A stretch of DNA of 10,519 bases from an uncultured Pirellula sp. (lineage in GTDB: Bacteria > Planctomycetota > Planctomycetia > Pirellulales > Pirellulaceae): the NCBI GenBank assembly GCA_903837255.1, contig CAILTZ010000785.1:1-10519 (forward strand), read 5' to 3'. This document shows, one piece after another, positions 1-7,665 of this stretch. The notes under the pieces were generated by a model. The model saw only the letters and a program-made list of their open reading frames with translations. It had not been told where the DNA came from and ran no database searches. The position numbers were made by a program, and so were the translations under genes. The first letter of the stretch is position 1. Every line of letters begins with the position of its first letter.

Positions 1-2052
1 CGCATCAAGGACCCAGGGCTCGTGGACCATCAAACTCATAAGCCATTCCGAGGAGCTAAGGCGCTTGGGTTTGTCGGAGGCTCCATCCGCTGAATCGTCG
101 CTCTCTTTGGGAGCCAGCGCATAGGGTTTGTTCGAGAGTGCTTTGAGGATCTGAGCCCCGACGCTCGAGAGGGGCTTGATCCTCCCCTCATGCTGGACTG
201 GCAATGCACCGACGCTGTACCAATCGATCTCTTCCTTGGGGGGTGTCTTTGGAACGGCCGCGTAAGCAAGAGCACCGCCGATGAGGACCAGTGGAAGAGC
301 CAAAGCCAACCAGCTTCGAGGCCGTTCTTCAGCCATCGCGAAGGCTTGGCGCTCATACCTCGATGCAAATCTCGTGAGGGTGATGCTAAAGTGAACGAGC
401 ATGCCTAGCCCTACAAGGACGCAGGATACGTAAGGGATCAGCCAACCGGCATTGGTGACGACTTGGAGCACCGTCTGCTCGACTCGCAGAGGGGACTGCG
501 CTGCAGAGGTGTACTGGGATTGGTAATATGTTTCACCACGGAATCGCATCGGACTGTTCATCCATATGCGGCCTTCCTGAAGTGTCGCTCCGGATTCATC
601 CAAGATACGAACGTAGGAGGAGTAGTCTTTGGGGATCGCCGTGCCTGTGTATTGCTCGAGCACGACGTTCTCGAGTTCAAACGAGAATGGCTTGATGTTT
701 CTGCGGAACCGAAGCGCTAATTCGAACTGACGGCCATCGGACTCGACTTGTGGCAACAGAGGCTTGGGCCGTACCGACGGGTCGTTGAAGAACTGGGTAA
801 GAGCGTATTTTCCAAGATCCTTCGAGGTCTTCTTTTCGCGAATGGTCACATACGCCGACGCAAAGTTCATTTCGCTCTTGGCCCCCCCGGACTTGCCCGC
901 CTCGATCAAAGCGACTTCGGGTGGCAGTCCTTGAACGCCCTCTGCCTCTTTGGCCGCCTCGGGGTTTTCACGCCTGGTGGCCATGTCGGAGTTTGCCATC
1001 CATTTTTCAATGCGGATCTCAAACGGCAAAGACGGATCGCTCAGTGTTTTCTTGTTCCTCAAGGCATCGAGGATCAACGGGTCGTCGAAGGCCACGATGC
1101 GGTTCTTGTCCGGGAGCGTTGAATCGATCACCGCCAATTCCACGATGTCGGTTTGCACGGCTACCGAAGTCCGCTCGCCCTCGTAGAGGCTGATTCGCTC
1201 TTCCCGCTGGCGGTCTCCGAATACGAATTGACCGAGCATCAAAAGCCCGATCCCCAGGTGAATCAGAACGTTGCCGCCCCGTGCTCCAAAGAGCAAAACC
1301 AGCCCGGAGAGCATGACCAAGCTGACGATCAGGCTTTTGGACAATTGCCAAACGATTCTCAAGCCAGGGTCGGGGATCCTGTACTTATCCCCTGTCATCG
1401 CAATCAACGCAGCCACTCCCAGCAGGGCAACGAAGACTGTCAGGATGGTCACCCGAAGTATCTTCTGCTTGGGCGGCGAAGCGATCCCCCAATACCCAAA
1501 CGCGATCGCTGCGCCCCACAAACTGCACAGACATCCCAGCCAGATGGATTGGTAACTGATGGGCGGTTCGCCTTGAAGACCCTCGCCTGCGTGTGCATTG
1601 AAGACGATCAGCGCCACCAATGCAAACCCGATCAGGGTCAGAATCATCCCGGCCAAGAGCCTTGGGCCGCGAGCCGTCATTTGAAAGCGCGTCATCTTGG
1701 CAGCCACCAGATTGACCATCATGATCAATCCGATCAGAGCTCCACCGGGGATTACAAAGCCGCCAGGCAAACCGTTCTCGGGGGTGTGGGGCCAAATCGT
1801 TTGCGGTTTGAAGACATCCAGTGGTACATAGGCTACCCAGCTATTGAAGTATTGCTTCTTGACGTCGACGATCGTCTCCTCGTCCTGGGCAAGCGTCCCG
1901 ACAAAGAGGATTAGTACGCCCAGAAAGAACATCGAGCAGGTGATCTTTAGGGAGCCGGCGTATTTGAGCAGCGTCCAAATGGCATTTTCCATCGGACCCG
2001 AAGATTCGCTGGATCGGGGAAACAGACCGTCTTGGAGGGGTGCAGTAGCCAT
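1..2052 (-). CDS. ccsBA: CcsBA-type cytochrome c maturation protein (ResB fused to start of CcsA/ResC), partial at left edge
   Basis: The frame is open from ATG 2052-2050 to the window edge, giving 684 codons with no stop. The product is an integral membrane protein of System II cytochrome c biogenesis, which moves heme across the membrane and attaches it to CXXCH motifs. Residues 34-54 are a ResB-like first helix ending in VGTLAQ. Further hydrophobic helices lie near 97-118, 131-153, 170-192, 199-219, 239-257 and 259-279; the last includes IHLGIGLLMLG with a candidate conserved His265. A long extracytoplasmic ResB domain spans about 280-532 and carries GRIWMNSPMRFRGETYYQSQ, typical of ResB. 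Helices at 535-558 and 580-600 follow. After them comes ALPVQHEGRIKPLSS (616-630), which resembles the linker and start of CcsA in fused CcsBA proteins. The WWD heme-handling core would lie outside the window. There is no good RBS; the upstream gene ends 16 bases away, so it is probably cotranscribed. ResB identity is firm, fusion to CcsA likely. Confidence 0.88.
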   Translation of the reverse strand, partial: MATAPLQDGLFPRSSESSGPMENAIWTLLKYAGSLKITCSMFFLGVLILFVGTLAQDEETIVDVKKQYFNSWVAYVPLDVFKPQTIWPHTPENGLPGGFVIPGGALIGLIMMVNLVAAKMTRFQMTARGPRLLAGMILTLIGFALVALIVFNAHAGEGLQGEPPISYQSIWLGCLCSLWGAAIAFGYWGIASPPKQKILRVTILTVFVALLGVAALIAMTGDKYRIPDPGLRIVWQLSKSLIVSLVMLSGLVLLFGARGGNVLIHLGIGLLMLGQFVFGDRQREERISLYEGERTSVAVQTDIVELAVIDSTLPDKNRIVAFDDPLILDALRNKKTLSDPSLPFEIRIEKWMANSDMATRRENPEAAKEAEGVQGLPPEVALIEAGKSGGAKSEMNFASAYVTIREKKTSKDLGKYALTQFFNDPSVRPKPLLPQVESDGRQFELALRFRRNIKPFSFELENVVLEQYTGTAIPKDYSSYVRILDESGATLQEGRIWMNSPMRFRGETYYQSQYTSAAQSPLRVEQTVLQVVTNAGWLIPYVSCVLVGLGMLVHFSITLTRFASRYERQAFAMAEERPRSWLALALPLVLIGGALAYAAVPKTPPKEEIDWYSVGALPVQHEGRIKPLSSVGAQILKALSNKPYALAPKESDDSADGASDKPKRLSSSEWLMSLMVHEPWVLDA

Positions 2053-2068
2053 AGGAATCTATCGTTGT

Positions 2069-3346
2069 TTACTTGATTTTGATCGATTGAACGAATTGGA
2101 TCAGGTTGTCTTTTTGAGAGGTCGCGAGTTGATTTTCGCCGATGAATTTCACGAACAAGTGCATCTCGGGAGTATCGGTCGGTAGGGAGACGACCAAAAG
2201 CATCGGTGCAGTGGCTTGTTCAGAACTTCGGATCTCGTAGAGGGAGGCTTGCTTGCCGCCGACCGAGAATTTTTGAGCTCCCGAAATGGCCTTTTCGACC
2301 ATCGGCTCAAGCTTCGATGGGTCGGCCTCTTTGGCGACCTGCTGGAACCACATCATCGTGTTGGCTTGCGGATTGTCCGTGGCCATGCTGACGGTCACCT
2401 CGCCGCGCCCTTCCTTGGCAACGACATTCAACGTCGCCAGACGAAACTGGGACCCCTGGCCGACGCTCCATCCGGTGGGCAAGTCGTATTCGAGCTTGGG
2501 TCGACTGGGTGCCCCGGACCCCGTGTCCTGTGGCTCGGGGGGCTTGGGAGCCGGCCTGCTAGAGGATTGCGAACTAGCTGCGGCAGGTGCCGATGGACCT
2601 GGGCCTCCACCGCTCATAGCTCCAGTGCCTGTACCTACGGCATCGAAGATGTACGAGGGCATCGAGGCTTGGCTGCGAGGGACCTCGATCAAGGTCTCTT
2701 TAAGTGTTTCGGGGGTGAGCTCTGGGAGCTTGAGTTGCCCTCGCCATCGATTCACGTTGCTGAGCAAGTACCCTGGCCATTCCTGCTCAGGAGGCATAGC
2801 CAACGCGGTGACCGTGAATTTGACTCGGCCGGTCGCATCGGGTGAGACGAGCTCGGCGATGGCGATGTCGTTGCGTGGGTTCATCACCCAGCCTTCGGGC
2901 AGTTTGTTCGAAGGTCGACCAGAATCTTGATCGATCGAGAAGGCTTGGACGATCGCTAGAACATCGGCCATCAGCGGCTCGAACCGCTCGGGGCTGTCGG
3001 TGGCTTTGAGAAAGTAACATCCTTCGGGAGTCGGGATGATGGCTCCGAGTATGCGCCTAGGTCCGGCGGCGGCTTGTGCGTTCGAACCGGTATTCCCCGG
3101 CTGTGTGTTTCTTGCTCCGCCGGTGGGCAAAGCACTGGACCGACTATCTTTTCCAGCAAGAGGCCCGGAAACGAAAGTCGACTCGGATTTGGGGGCTTCA
3201 TAGACCCGGACTTGCGTTGGCGGCTCGCAAGCGATTTGCGTGCAAACCGACAAGGTTGCTAGTCCTAGAAGGATGATTTTTTTGGGGAGTACAAAGTCCA
3301 CGGAGCAAAATCCGGTTCGCGTGAGGCGGGGGGAGGTGGGCTGCAT
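2069..3346 (-). CDS. Putative lipoprotein with duplicated W-anchored modules, upstream of ccsBA
   Basis: A 425-residue product is predicted from ATG 3346. The N-terminus has a basic patch (PKK), a hydrophobic core (IILLGLATLSV) and a Cys at residue 40 in TQIAC|E, so a lipoprotein is likely although the lipobox is imperfect. An in-frame GTG at 3301 would give a shorter, more typical signal (Cys at 25); the frame also extends upstream to 3511, but that extra part looks non-coding. After a Ser/Gly/Pro-rich stretch (~41-95), residues 96-138 (RRILGAIIP...F..FSI) resemble residues 380-424 (PMLLVVSLP...LFVKFIGE...FVQSIKIK). Residues 149-220 (LPEGW...NVNRWRGQLKLPEL) resemble 289-350 (LPTGW...FRLATL). 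A Pro/Ser linker (~240-285) separates the copies. I recall NVNRWRGQ proteins as common uncharacterised proteins in Planctomycetes and Verrucomicrobia. The 16-base gap to ccsBA suggests a role in envelope or cytochrome c assembly; this is inference, and no enzymatic motif is visible. Confidence 0.8.
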   Translation of the reverse strand: MQPTSPRLTRTGFCSVDFVLPKKIILLGLATLSVCTQIACEPPTQVRVYEAPKSESTFVSGPLAGKDSRSSALPTGGARNTQPGNTGSNAQAAAGPRRILGAIIPTPEGCYFLKATDSPERFEPLMADVLAIVQAFSIDQDSGRPSNKLPEGWVMNPRNDIAIAELVSPDATGRVKFTVTALAMPPEQEWPGYLLSNVNRWRGQLKLPELTPETLKETLIEVPRSQASMPSYIFDAVGTGTGAMSGGGPGPSAPAAASSQSSSRPAPKPPEPQDTGSGAPSRPKLEYDLPTGWSVGQGSQFRLATLNVVAKEGRGEVTVSMATDNPQANTMMWFQQVAKEADPSKLEPMVEKAISGAQKFSVGGKQASLYEIRSSEQATAPMLLVVSLPTDTPEMHLFVKFIGENQLATSQKDNLIQFVQSIKIK

Positions 3347-3404
3347 GGGGGGCTCAACACAAAGACCCGTAAAAAGGTCCGAGGCATTCACCCCGTAGTG
3401 TTTA

Positions 3405-3416
3405 CCCTCTAGAGGG
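3405..3416. repeat. 12-bp perfect palindrome in the leader of the lipoprotein gene
   Basis: CCCTCTAGAGGG is a perfect palindrome, preceded by TTTA, lying 59 bases upstream of the lipoprotein ATG. A two-base-shorter version (CCCTCTAGGG at 5038-5047) lies upstream of the neighbouring hydrolase gene. It could be a protein-binding site; no function is known. Confidence 0.35.
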
Positions 3417-3440
3417 AATTCCCAAGCACCAAAGTACTCA

Positions 3441-3469
3441 ATTATAGGCCAGAAGCCTGAAACCCAACA
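3441..3469 (-). promoter_or_regulatory. Possible sigma70-like promoter for the lipoprotein-ccsBA operon
   Basis: On the minus strand a perfect TATAAT (3446-3441) follows a poor -35 candidate TGTTGG (3469-3464) after a 17-base spacer. This would start transcription near 3434 and leave a leader of about 90 bases before the ATG at 3346. The -10 box is the only strong part, and planctomycete promoters are not well defined, so this is tentative. Confidence 0.3.
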
Positions 3470-3533
3470 GTTCAACCGACCCGGCAGAGCCCTCCGGATC
3501 GGTTTTCCCAAAGATTTTTGCCGGACGGAGGCC

Positions 3534-4919
3534 TTAGGGTTTCGTGCTCGTTGGCTCGGCGATCACGACGTTTGTCGAGAAGAAGGCCGGCAGGGCCCCG
3601 CCATCGAAGACCCACTCGCCAAAGGCCGCGACGTACTGATCGGAGGCCATGGCGACTTCCGCCGTGTGCTTGCGGCTTTCAATCTGCTTGGCTGGCAAAC
3701 TGGTCCAACTCGCATTTCGGAAGTCTCGAGTATCGGATCTAGCGATCCAAATCGAGGTCTCTTGCGGATCGGTATCGCACTGCATGCTCAGGTGGATTCG
3801 TCCATCCTTCAGATCGGTTTTCCAATCGAGTTTAGGCAGAACTCCTTGTCCGCATCTGCTCTTGTGCAGTGCGCAGATCGAACCGGCCACGCGGGCGATG
3901 TCCTGGATCGAGTGCCCTTGGTTGGGGGTATACAGAAGGTACTTCTCACCGCGGAGGTCGGCCCAGTAGTTGTTGCACGCGTCCAAGGGCCAGTAGCGAT
4001 CATTGGTCCCAAAAATCAGCAGCTTGGGCTGATCGATCCGATCGCGATAGCGGTAGGGGTCGACGATCTGGATCAGCGATTCGCCTTGTTTGGTCTTCAT
4101 GAACTTTTGCAAGCTCAATTCGGTGTAGTCACCGATCTCATCGGAATACGTACCCCAGGTGGCCTTTTGATGTTCCATTTGGACCGGCATGTTGAGCATG
4201 TCGATGACCATGGGGGCTAGTGCATGGATACGGGAGTCGACCGCGGAGGTCAGCCAAGTGGTCCAGCCTCGCTTGCTGGCTCCTGTAATCGTGAATTTAT
4301 CGATCTCCAGCTTGTGTTCGTCTTTGGCGAATTTTTGTGCGGTGTCCATCGCGCGGACTGCCGATCGGACCATCGGCATGAGAAGCGGCCAGTCGTCTCC
4401 TTCGCCCTGGATGAATCTCTTGAAAGTCTCGGCGATGAGAGCATCTTCGTTAAGATCTCCGAGCATCGGTTGAAACGGGACTTGGGATACGACGATCGCT
4501 GGAGACCCGGTGGCTTCGGCGATCCCTTTCAAGACTTGGAATTCTGCTCGCGGTTGGATCTGCGGCGGAGCGTCTTCGCCCCACTCTTTGCGCCACCCTC
4601 CGCCATCGACCAGCAGGATCGCCGATCGACTCGATGGGTCTTGTGGCTTTTCAATCGCTTTATTCGGAACGATGACCCAAACGACATGCTTCCAAGTCAC
4701 CTCTTTCCATTTTTGGGAGACCATGTGCAAACGAGCCACGCGGCTCGAGCCGATCTGACGTTTCTCGACGACCTCGAAGCGATAAGAGTCATCGATGGTC
4801 TTGGAGAACTCTTTGAGTTTCCCGGTGGCCGGCGCGGAGCCCTCCTGTGCCGAGGAAACACCAACAAAGAAGAGACTGGCAATGAGTGCACTTAATTGCA
4901 TCGCAGATCGCAGGTTCAT
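3534..4919 (-). CDS. Secreted PhoPQ-activated pathogenicity-related (PqaA-like) alpha/beta-hydrolase
   Basis: A 461-residue product is predicted. I start at ATG 4919 because AAGG lies eight bases upstream; an in-frame GTG three codons earlier (4928) is an alternative. Residues 1-24 form a signal peptide with likely cleavage at VSSA|Q, so the enzyme is exported. The mature part has an alpha/beta-hydrolase layout: strand AILLVDGGGW (~100-109), ITGASKRGW with nucleophile-elbow Ser215, LLIFGTNDRYW with acid Asp307, and TPNQGHSIQ with His336. These triad assignments and the elbow GASKRGWTTW match the PhoPQ_related (PqaA) family, whose usual size is about 450 residues. A C-terminal beta-rich segment (~365-461) follows. 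In Salmonella, PqaA is PhoPQ-induced and linked to antimicrobial peptide resistance; substrate and role in planctomycetes are unknown. It lies 187 bases upstream of the lipoprotein gene, possibly in a loose transcription unit. No PhoP-type regulation is visible. Confidence 0.88.
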   Translation of the reverse strand: MNLRSAMQLSALIASLFFVGVSSAQEGSAPATGKLKEFSKTIDDSYRFEVVEKRQIGSSRVARLHMVSQKWKEVTWKHVVWVIVPNKAIEKPQDPSSRSAILLVDGGGWRKEWGEDAPPQIQPRAEFQVLKGIAEATGSPAIVVSQVPFQPMLGDLNEDALIAETFKRFIQGEGDDWPLLMPMVRSAVRAMDTAQKFAKDEHKLEIDKFTITGASKRGWTTWLTSAVDSRIHALAPMVIDMLNMPVQMEHQKATWGTYSDEIGDYTELSLQKFMKTKQGESLIQIVDPYRYRDRIDQPKLLIFGTNDRYWPLDACNNYWADLRGEKYLLYTPNQGHSIQDIARVAGSICALHKSRCGQGVLPKLDWKTDLKDGRIHLSMQCDTDPQETSIWIARSDTRDFRNASWTSLPAKQIESRKHTAEVAMASDQYVAAFGEWVFDGGALPAFFSTNVVIAEPTSTKP

Positions 4920-4994
4920 CGGTAGCACCTTGGGGAATAGATTTAGGGCTTAGATTGTCGGATCAAGGTAAACAGACGTGTTTTTTTGCATCCT

Positions 4995-5010
4995 GTGAAC
5001 CGGTGTTCAC
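4995..5010. repeat. Perfect 6-bp-arm inverted repeat in the leader of the hydrolase gene
   Basis: GTGAAC-CGGT-GTTCAC lies 76 bases upstream of the hydrolase ATG. On the minus strand a run of seven A follows it, so it is not an intrinsic terminator in the gene direction. It is the right size for an operator or a small leader hairpin. Confidence 0.35.
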
Positions 5011-5027
5011 CAGCAACAGGCTTCATT

Positions 5028-5056
5028 ATTGTAACTGCCCTCTAGGGTAACTGAAC
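5028..5056 (-). promoter_or_regulatory. Possible promoter region of the hydrolase gene, with direct repeats
   Basis: On the minus strand TACAAT (5033-5028) fits a -10 box; the -35 position (5056-5051, GTTCAG) is poor. Between them lies the CCCTAGAGGG core (5047-5038), flanked by two direct copies of CAGTTAC (5053-5047 and 5037-5031) sixteen bases apart. Repeats spaced about one and a half helical turns within a spacer could be a regulator site. The rest of the 4920-5124 gap shows nothing further. Confidence 0.3.
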
Positions 5057-5124
5057 AGTATTGTATCAGGGTGGTCAGGGTGATGGATGAAGAATCATAG
5101 GGGTAGTAACGATGAATTCGGGCT

Positions 5125-7434
5125 TTAATCCATGCCCAAAGTCGCGTCGGTGTCCGAGGAGCTGCGAGCATCGGCCAGCACGACCCGCAGTCGGACGGCT
5201 TGTCCGAGCTGGTCTGGGGTCCTGAGGAAACGGCTCACGATGAGCCACAGTGCGGCGATCGCAAGCAGCAGTGCGATGACTGCGTAAAGGAAAAGCTTGG
5301 CGAGTTTTTGGCCCATCATCCCAATCGGAACGGTGATGGAATCAGCCGGGATCTGAACCAAGAGCATGAGCGATGTCGATTGCTTGCGGGCGAATTCGTC
5401 GGTCCCCTTGCGTGCGATTTCCACCTTCTCCATCGCGGCGATCCATGCGCCTTGATAAGCCTCCCCGCCGGGTTGCTTGGAGATAGGATCGATGTACTTG
5501 TAAGTCCCCTCCTCTTTGAGCTTCCTGAGCATCGTTTGATCGATCTTGAACCTCAATTCGGAGTCGCTCTGCGAATTCGATGCGTTGGAATCAGCCCAAG
5601 TCGCGAAGAAGGGATGTTGCAAGATCGTCCCTTCGCGCTCTCCTTCATGACCATCGACCAAAACGGCAAAGCCGGAGAATTGGCGATTGGGTTGGTCTTG
5701 CGCGTCGAGCTTGGATTCGTCCGACGAAGCCTCCCTTTGTTGGCGTTCGGAGGCTAGTAGTTGCAGATCACCGATATTGATGGTCAGTACCAAGAGTCCT
5801 TCGGTGAGGCGCTCGGGACCTTTTTCGTCAGCCGATTTGCGTTTGACGGAGATAGGGGTCGAAACCGCGATCTTCCATCGGTTGGTGGTCGTAGATTTGA
5901 ACGGCACGCTTAAATGAGAAGCGGTAGTTCGCTGAATATTGCGACGGGGTGTCGTCTGACTCAGATCTCGAGATTGGCCGGAGAAGTAACTGCGGTAGGC
6001 AAAGTTCTCGCCGATCGGGGCGCTCGATGGCTCGTTGGCAAACGCCGCAGCGATCATCGTTCCGTATCGATCCGTGATAAACAAACTATCGAACTTGGTC
6101 GATTTGGCCGATCCACCGCGGGATCGTATCCAATCGAGGCGATGGGCCAAAACCGAGTCCAGTTCACTGCGGGCGGGAAGATCCACCAGAGTCGCTAGGC
6201 TATCTGCCGGCGGGTCTTGTTCGGTCGCCAGGGACTGCAGCAGATCGATTCCGGCCGCGTCGATCGACTCGACGAAACGCTCCTCGAGCGAATCGCGGCG
6301 GGCTTCCTCCTCAACCAATCGAAACAGCGCCGAGATCTCCGATTCGAGAGTTCCTGCGGCGGATTGAGCCGCAAAAAAATTGCTCTGCAGTGCACCTTCG
6401 CGAAGCTCGTTCGACAGGTCGGTTTCGGCCACCGATACAGCCCGCCAAAACGACAGACCCATGATGGTGGCTAGAAGCAGCGGGCCGAGGATTCCGAGGA
6501 TCAACAGCGGAATTCGCAGACGACTGATGCTCCGTCGCTCGAGCGCCGCGAGAACCTGCTGGACGTTGTCGAATCGATCCTCGGGCTTCTTGGCTATGCA
6601 TCGATCAATGATCGAGCAGAGCCAACGATCGATCCCCGAGACACGGTAATGCCCGCGAGGGTAAGGACTCTTGAGGATCGTGTCGCGATACCGCTTGAGC
6701 CGTTCCGATAGACTGCTCGCAGTGTCCAACGTAGATACGGTCTCAGGGGTGCGATAGGGTGGAGTCCCAACGACCATGCAATAGAGAATCGCCCCAAGTG
6801 CATAGACATCCCAACGCGCGTCGGGAACCGCATTGAGGTCGGCTTGCTCAGGGGCCATGAAGAAAAGGGTACCTAGCGACGGAGTCTGTTCGTTCGAGAG
6901 CCGGCTCTGGCCAAAGTCGGCGATCCGCGGTTGCATGTCTTGGTCGAGCAAAACATTGGCAGGCTTCAGGTCGCAGTGCAGGACCCCTTTGCCGTGCGAA
7001 TGGTTCAGCCCCATCGCAATGCCCGTGAAGATTTCGACGGCTCGCTGAACGCCCAGAGCACCTCGATTGCGGATTAGGTCATCGAGCGAACCATTTTCTA
7101 GGTACTCCATCACATAGTAAGGAGGCTCGGAGTCCCAGCCGACTTCGAGGACTTGGACAATCGCCCGATTGCCTGACATCGATACGAGGTTTCTGACCTC
7201 GCGGGTCAGAAGCGACCAATTGACTCCAGCTCGATGGAGATAAAACTTGATCGCAACAGTACGGCCAGTATTGAGGTTCGTAGCAATCCAGACCTGCCCG
7301 TAGGCTCCCTGACCTAACAATCTCTCCATCCGGTAACCAGGGACTTGGGAGGGCGGAACGGTCGACCGGAGGCTCAGCTCCTCGGCCCGCATCTGTTCAC
7401 CAAGCGATTGATTAAGTGTTTGATTGATGGTCAT
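5125..7434 (-). CDS. Membrane-anchored Ser/Thr protein kinase with extracytoplasmic Cache-like sensor domain
   Basis: The product is 769 residues from ATG 7434; a TTG directly before it is also possible. A Hanks-type kinase domain spans about 35-300: glycine loop GQGAYGQVW (41-49), VAIK with Lys63, alphaC Glu79, hinge VMEYLENGSL, catalytic loop HCDLKPAN with Asp155, DFG (173-175) and APE (194-196). All catalytic residues are present. Cys replaces Arg in HRD, so it is a non-RD kinase. A hydrophobic segment at about 308-330 is followed by an extracytoplasmic region of about 380 residues. There, FITDRYGTMIA, NFAYRSYFSG, HLSVPFKSTTTNRWKIAVSTPI (in part) and a later half look like a double Cache sensor. 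A second helix lies at about 714-733, then a 35-residue tail. The likely topology is cytoplasmic kinase, TM, outside sensor, TM, inside tail. No PASTA repeats are present. Ligand and substrates cannot be told from sequence. It is divergent from the beta-propeller gene at 7666. Confidence 0.92.
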   Translation of the reverse strand: MTINQTLNQSLGEQMRAEELSLRSTVPPSQVPGYRMERLLGQGAYGQVWIATNLNTGRTVAIKFYLHRAGVNWSLLTREVRNLVSMSGNRAIVQVLEVGWDSEPPYYVMEYLENGSLDDLIRNRGALGVQRAVEIFTGIAMGLNHSHGKGVLHCDLKPANVLLDQDMQPRIADFGQSRLSNEQTPSLGTLFFMAPEQADLNAVPDARWDVYALGAILYCMVVGTPPYRTPETVSTLDTASSLSERLKRYRDTILKSPYPRGHYRVSGIDRWLCSIIDRCIAKKPEDRFDNVQQVLAALERRSISRLRIPLLILGILGPLLLATIMGLSFWRAVSVAETDLSNELREGALQSNFFAAQSAAGTLESEISALFRLVEEEARRDSLEERFVESIDAAGIDLLQSLATEQDPPADSLATLVDLPARSELDSVLAHRLDWIRSRGGSAKSTKFDSLFITDRYGTMIAAAFANEPSSAPIGENFAYRSYFSGQSRDLSQTTPRRNIQRTTASHLSVPFKSTTTNRWKIAVSTPISVKRKSADEKGPERLTEGLLVLTINIGDLQLLASERQQREASSDESKLDAQDQPNRQFSGFAVLVDGHEGEREGTILQHPFFATWADSNASNSQSDSELRFKIDQTMLRKLKEEGTYKYIDPISKQPGGEAYQGAWIAAMEKVEIARKGTDEFARKQSTSLMLLVQIPADSITVPIGMMGQKLAKLFLYAVIALLLAIAALWLIVSRFLRTPDQLGQAVRLRVVLADARSSSDTDATLGMD

Positions 7435-7475
7435 CAATGGATCCGGAAATTCAAGACACAGTCGGTCATGACTCC

Positions 7476-7575
7476 CTTAAGCTTAAGCCCCCCGGGAATC
7501 CTTGACAAAGTCCAATTCCGCAGGATTCAGTCCAAAACGGAAACTGTGGGTGCTTTTTCCGTTAAACTGAACGGA
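7476..7575. promoter_or_regulatory. Divergent intergenic region with two dyads (kinase / beta-propeller)
   Basis: The 231-base gap between the divergent starts 7434 and 7666 holds CTTAAGCTTAAG (7476-7487), a perfect 12-bp palindrome, and TCCGTT-aaactg-AACGGA (7558-7575), a 6-bp-arm dyad. A consensus TTGACA sits at 7502-7507 on the plus strand, but no acceptable -10 box follows at normal spacing, so I do not call a promoter. The dyads could serve regulators of either gene. Confidence 0.35.
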
Positions 7576-7665
7576 TCAAGTTTCAGTGGCGACGAAAAAA
7601 CACGTCGGAAAAACGCCGCTGAATCGGTAAACCCCAGCTTTTTTTGGCTTACTCGAACAACCTAC

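Noticed and set aside
1153..1914. Long plus-strand open frame (253 codons) opposite ccsBA
   Set aside because: It is antisense to a well-supported ResB frame and its translation is Gln/Asp/His-rich without hydrophobic or domain structure, as expected for a shadow of a GC-biased gene.
2216..2930. Two overlapping plus-strand frames of over 200 codons opposite the lipoprotein gene
   Set aside because: They run antisense to the repeated-module protein, have no motifs, and one reads the Pro/Ser linker as low-complexity sequence.
3347..3511. Extended N-terminus of the lipoprotein frame starting at 3511
   Set aside because: The extra 55 residues precede the secretion signal, cross the palindrome and the best -10 box, and look non-coding.
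3480..3533. Intrinsic terminator after the hydrolase stop codon
   Set aside because: CCTCCG/CGGAGG and CCGGCA/TGCCGG can pair, but the loops are long, the two stems are mutually awkward and no U-run follows.
4224..4895. Plus-strand frame of 223 codons opposite the hydrolase gene
   Set aside because: It is antisense to a frame with intact signal peptide and catalytic triad; no signature of its own.
7502..7530. Promoter based on the consensus TTGACA at 7502-7507
   Set aside because: No sequence with more than about two matches to TATAAT lies 16-18 bases downstream.
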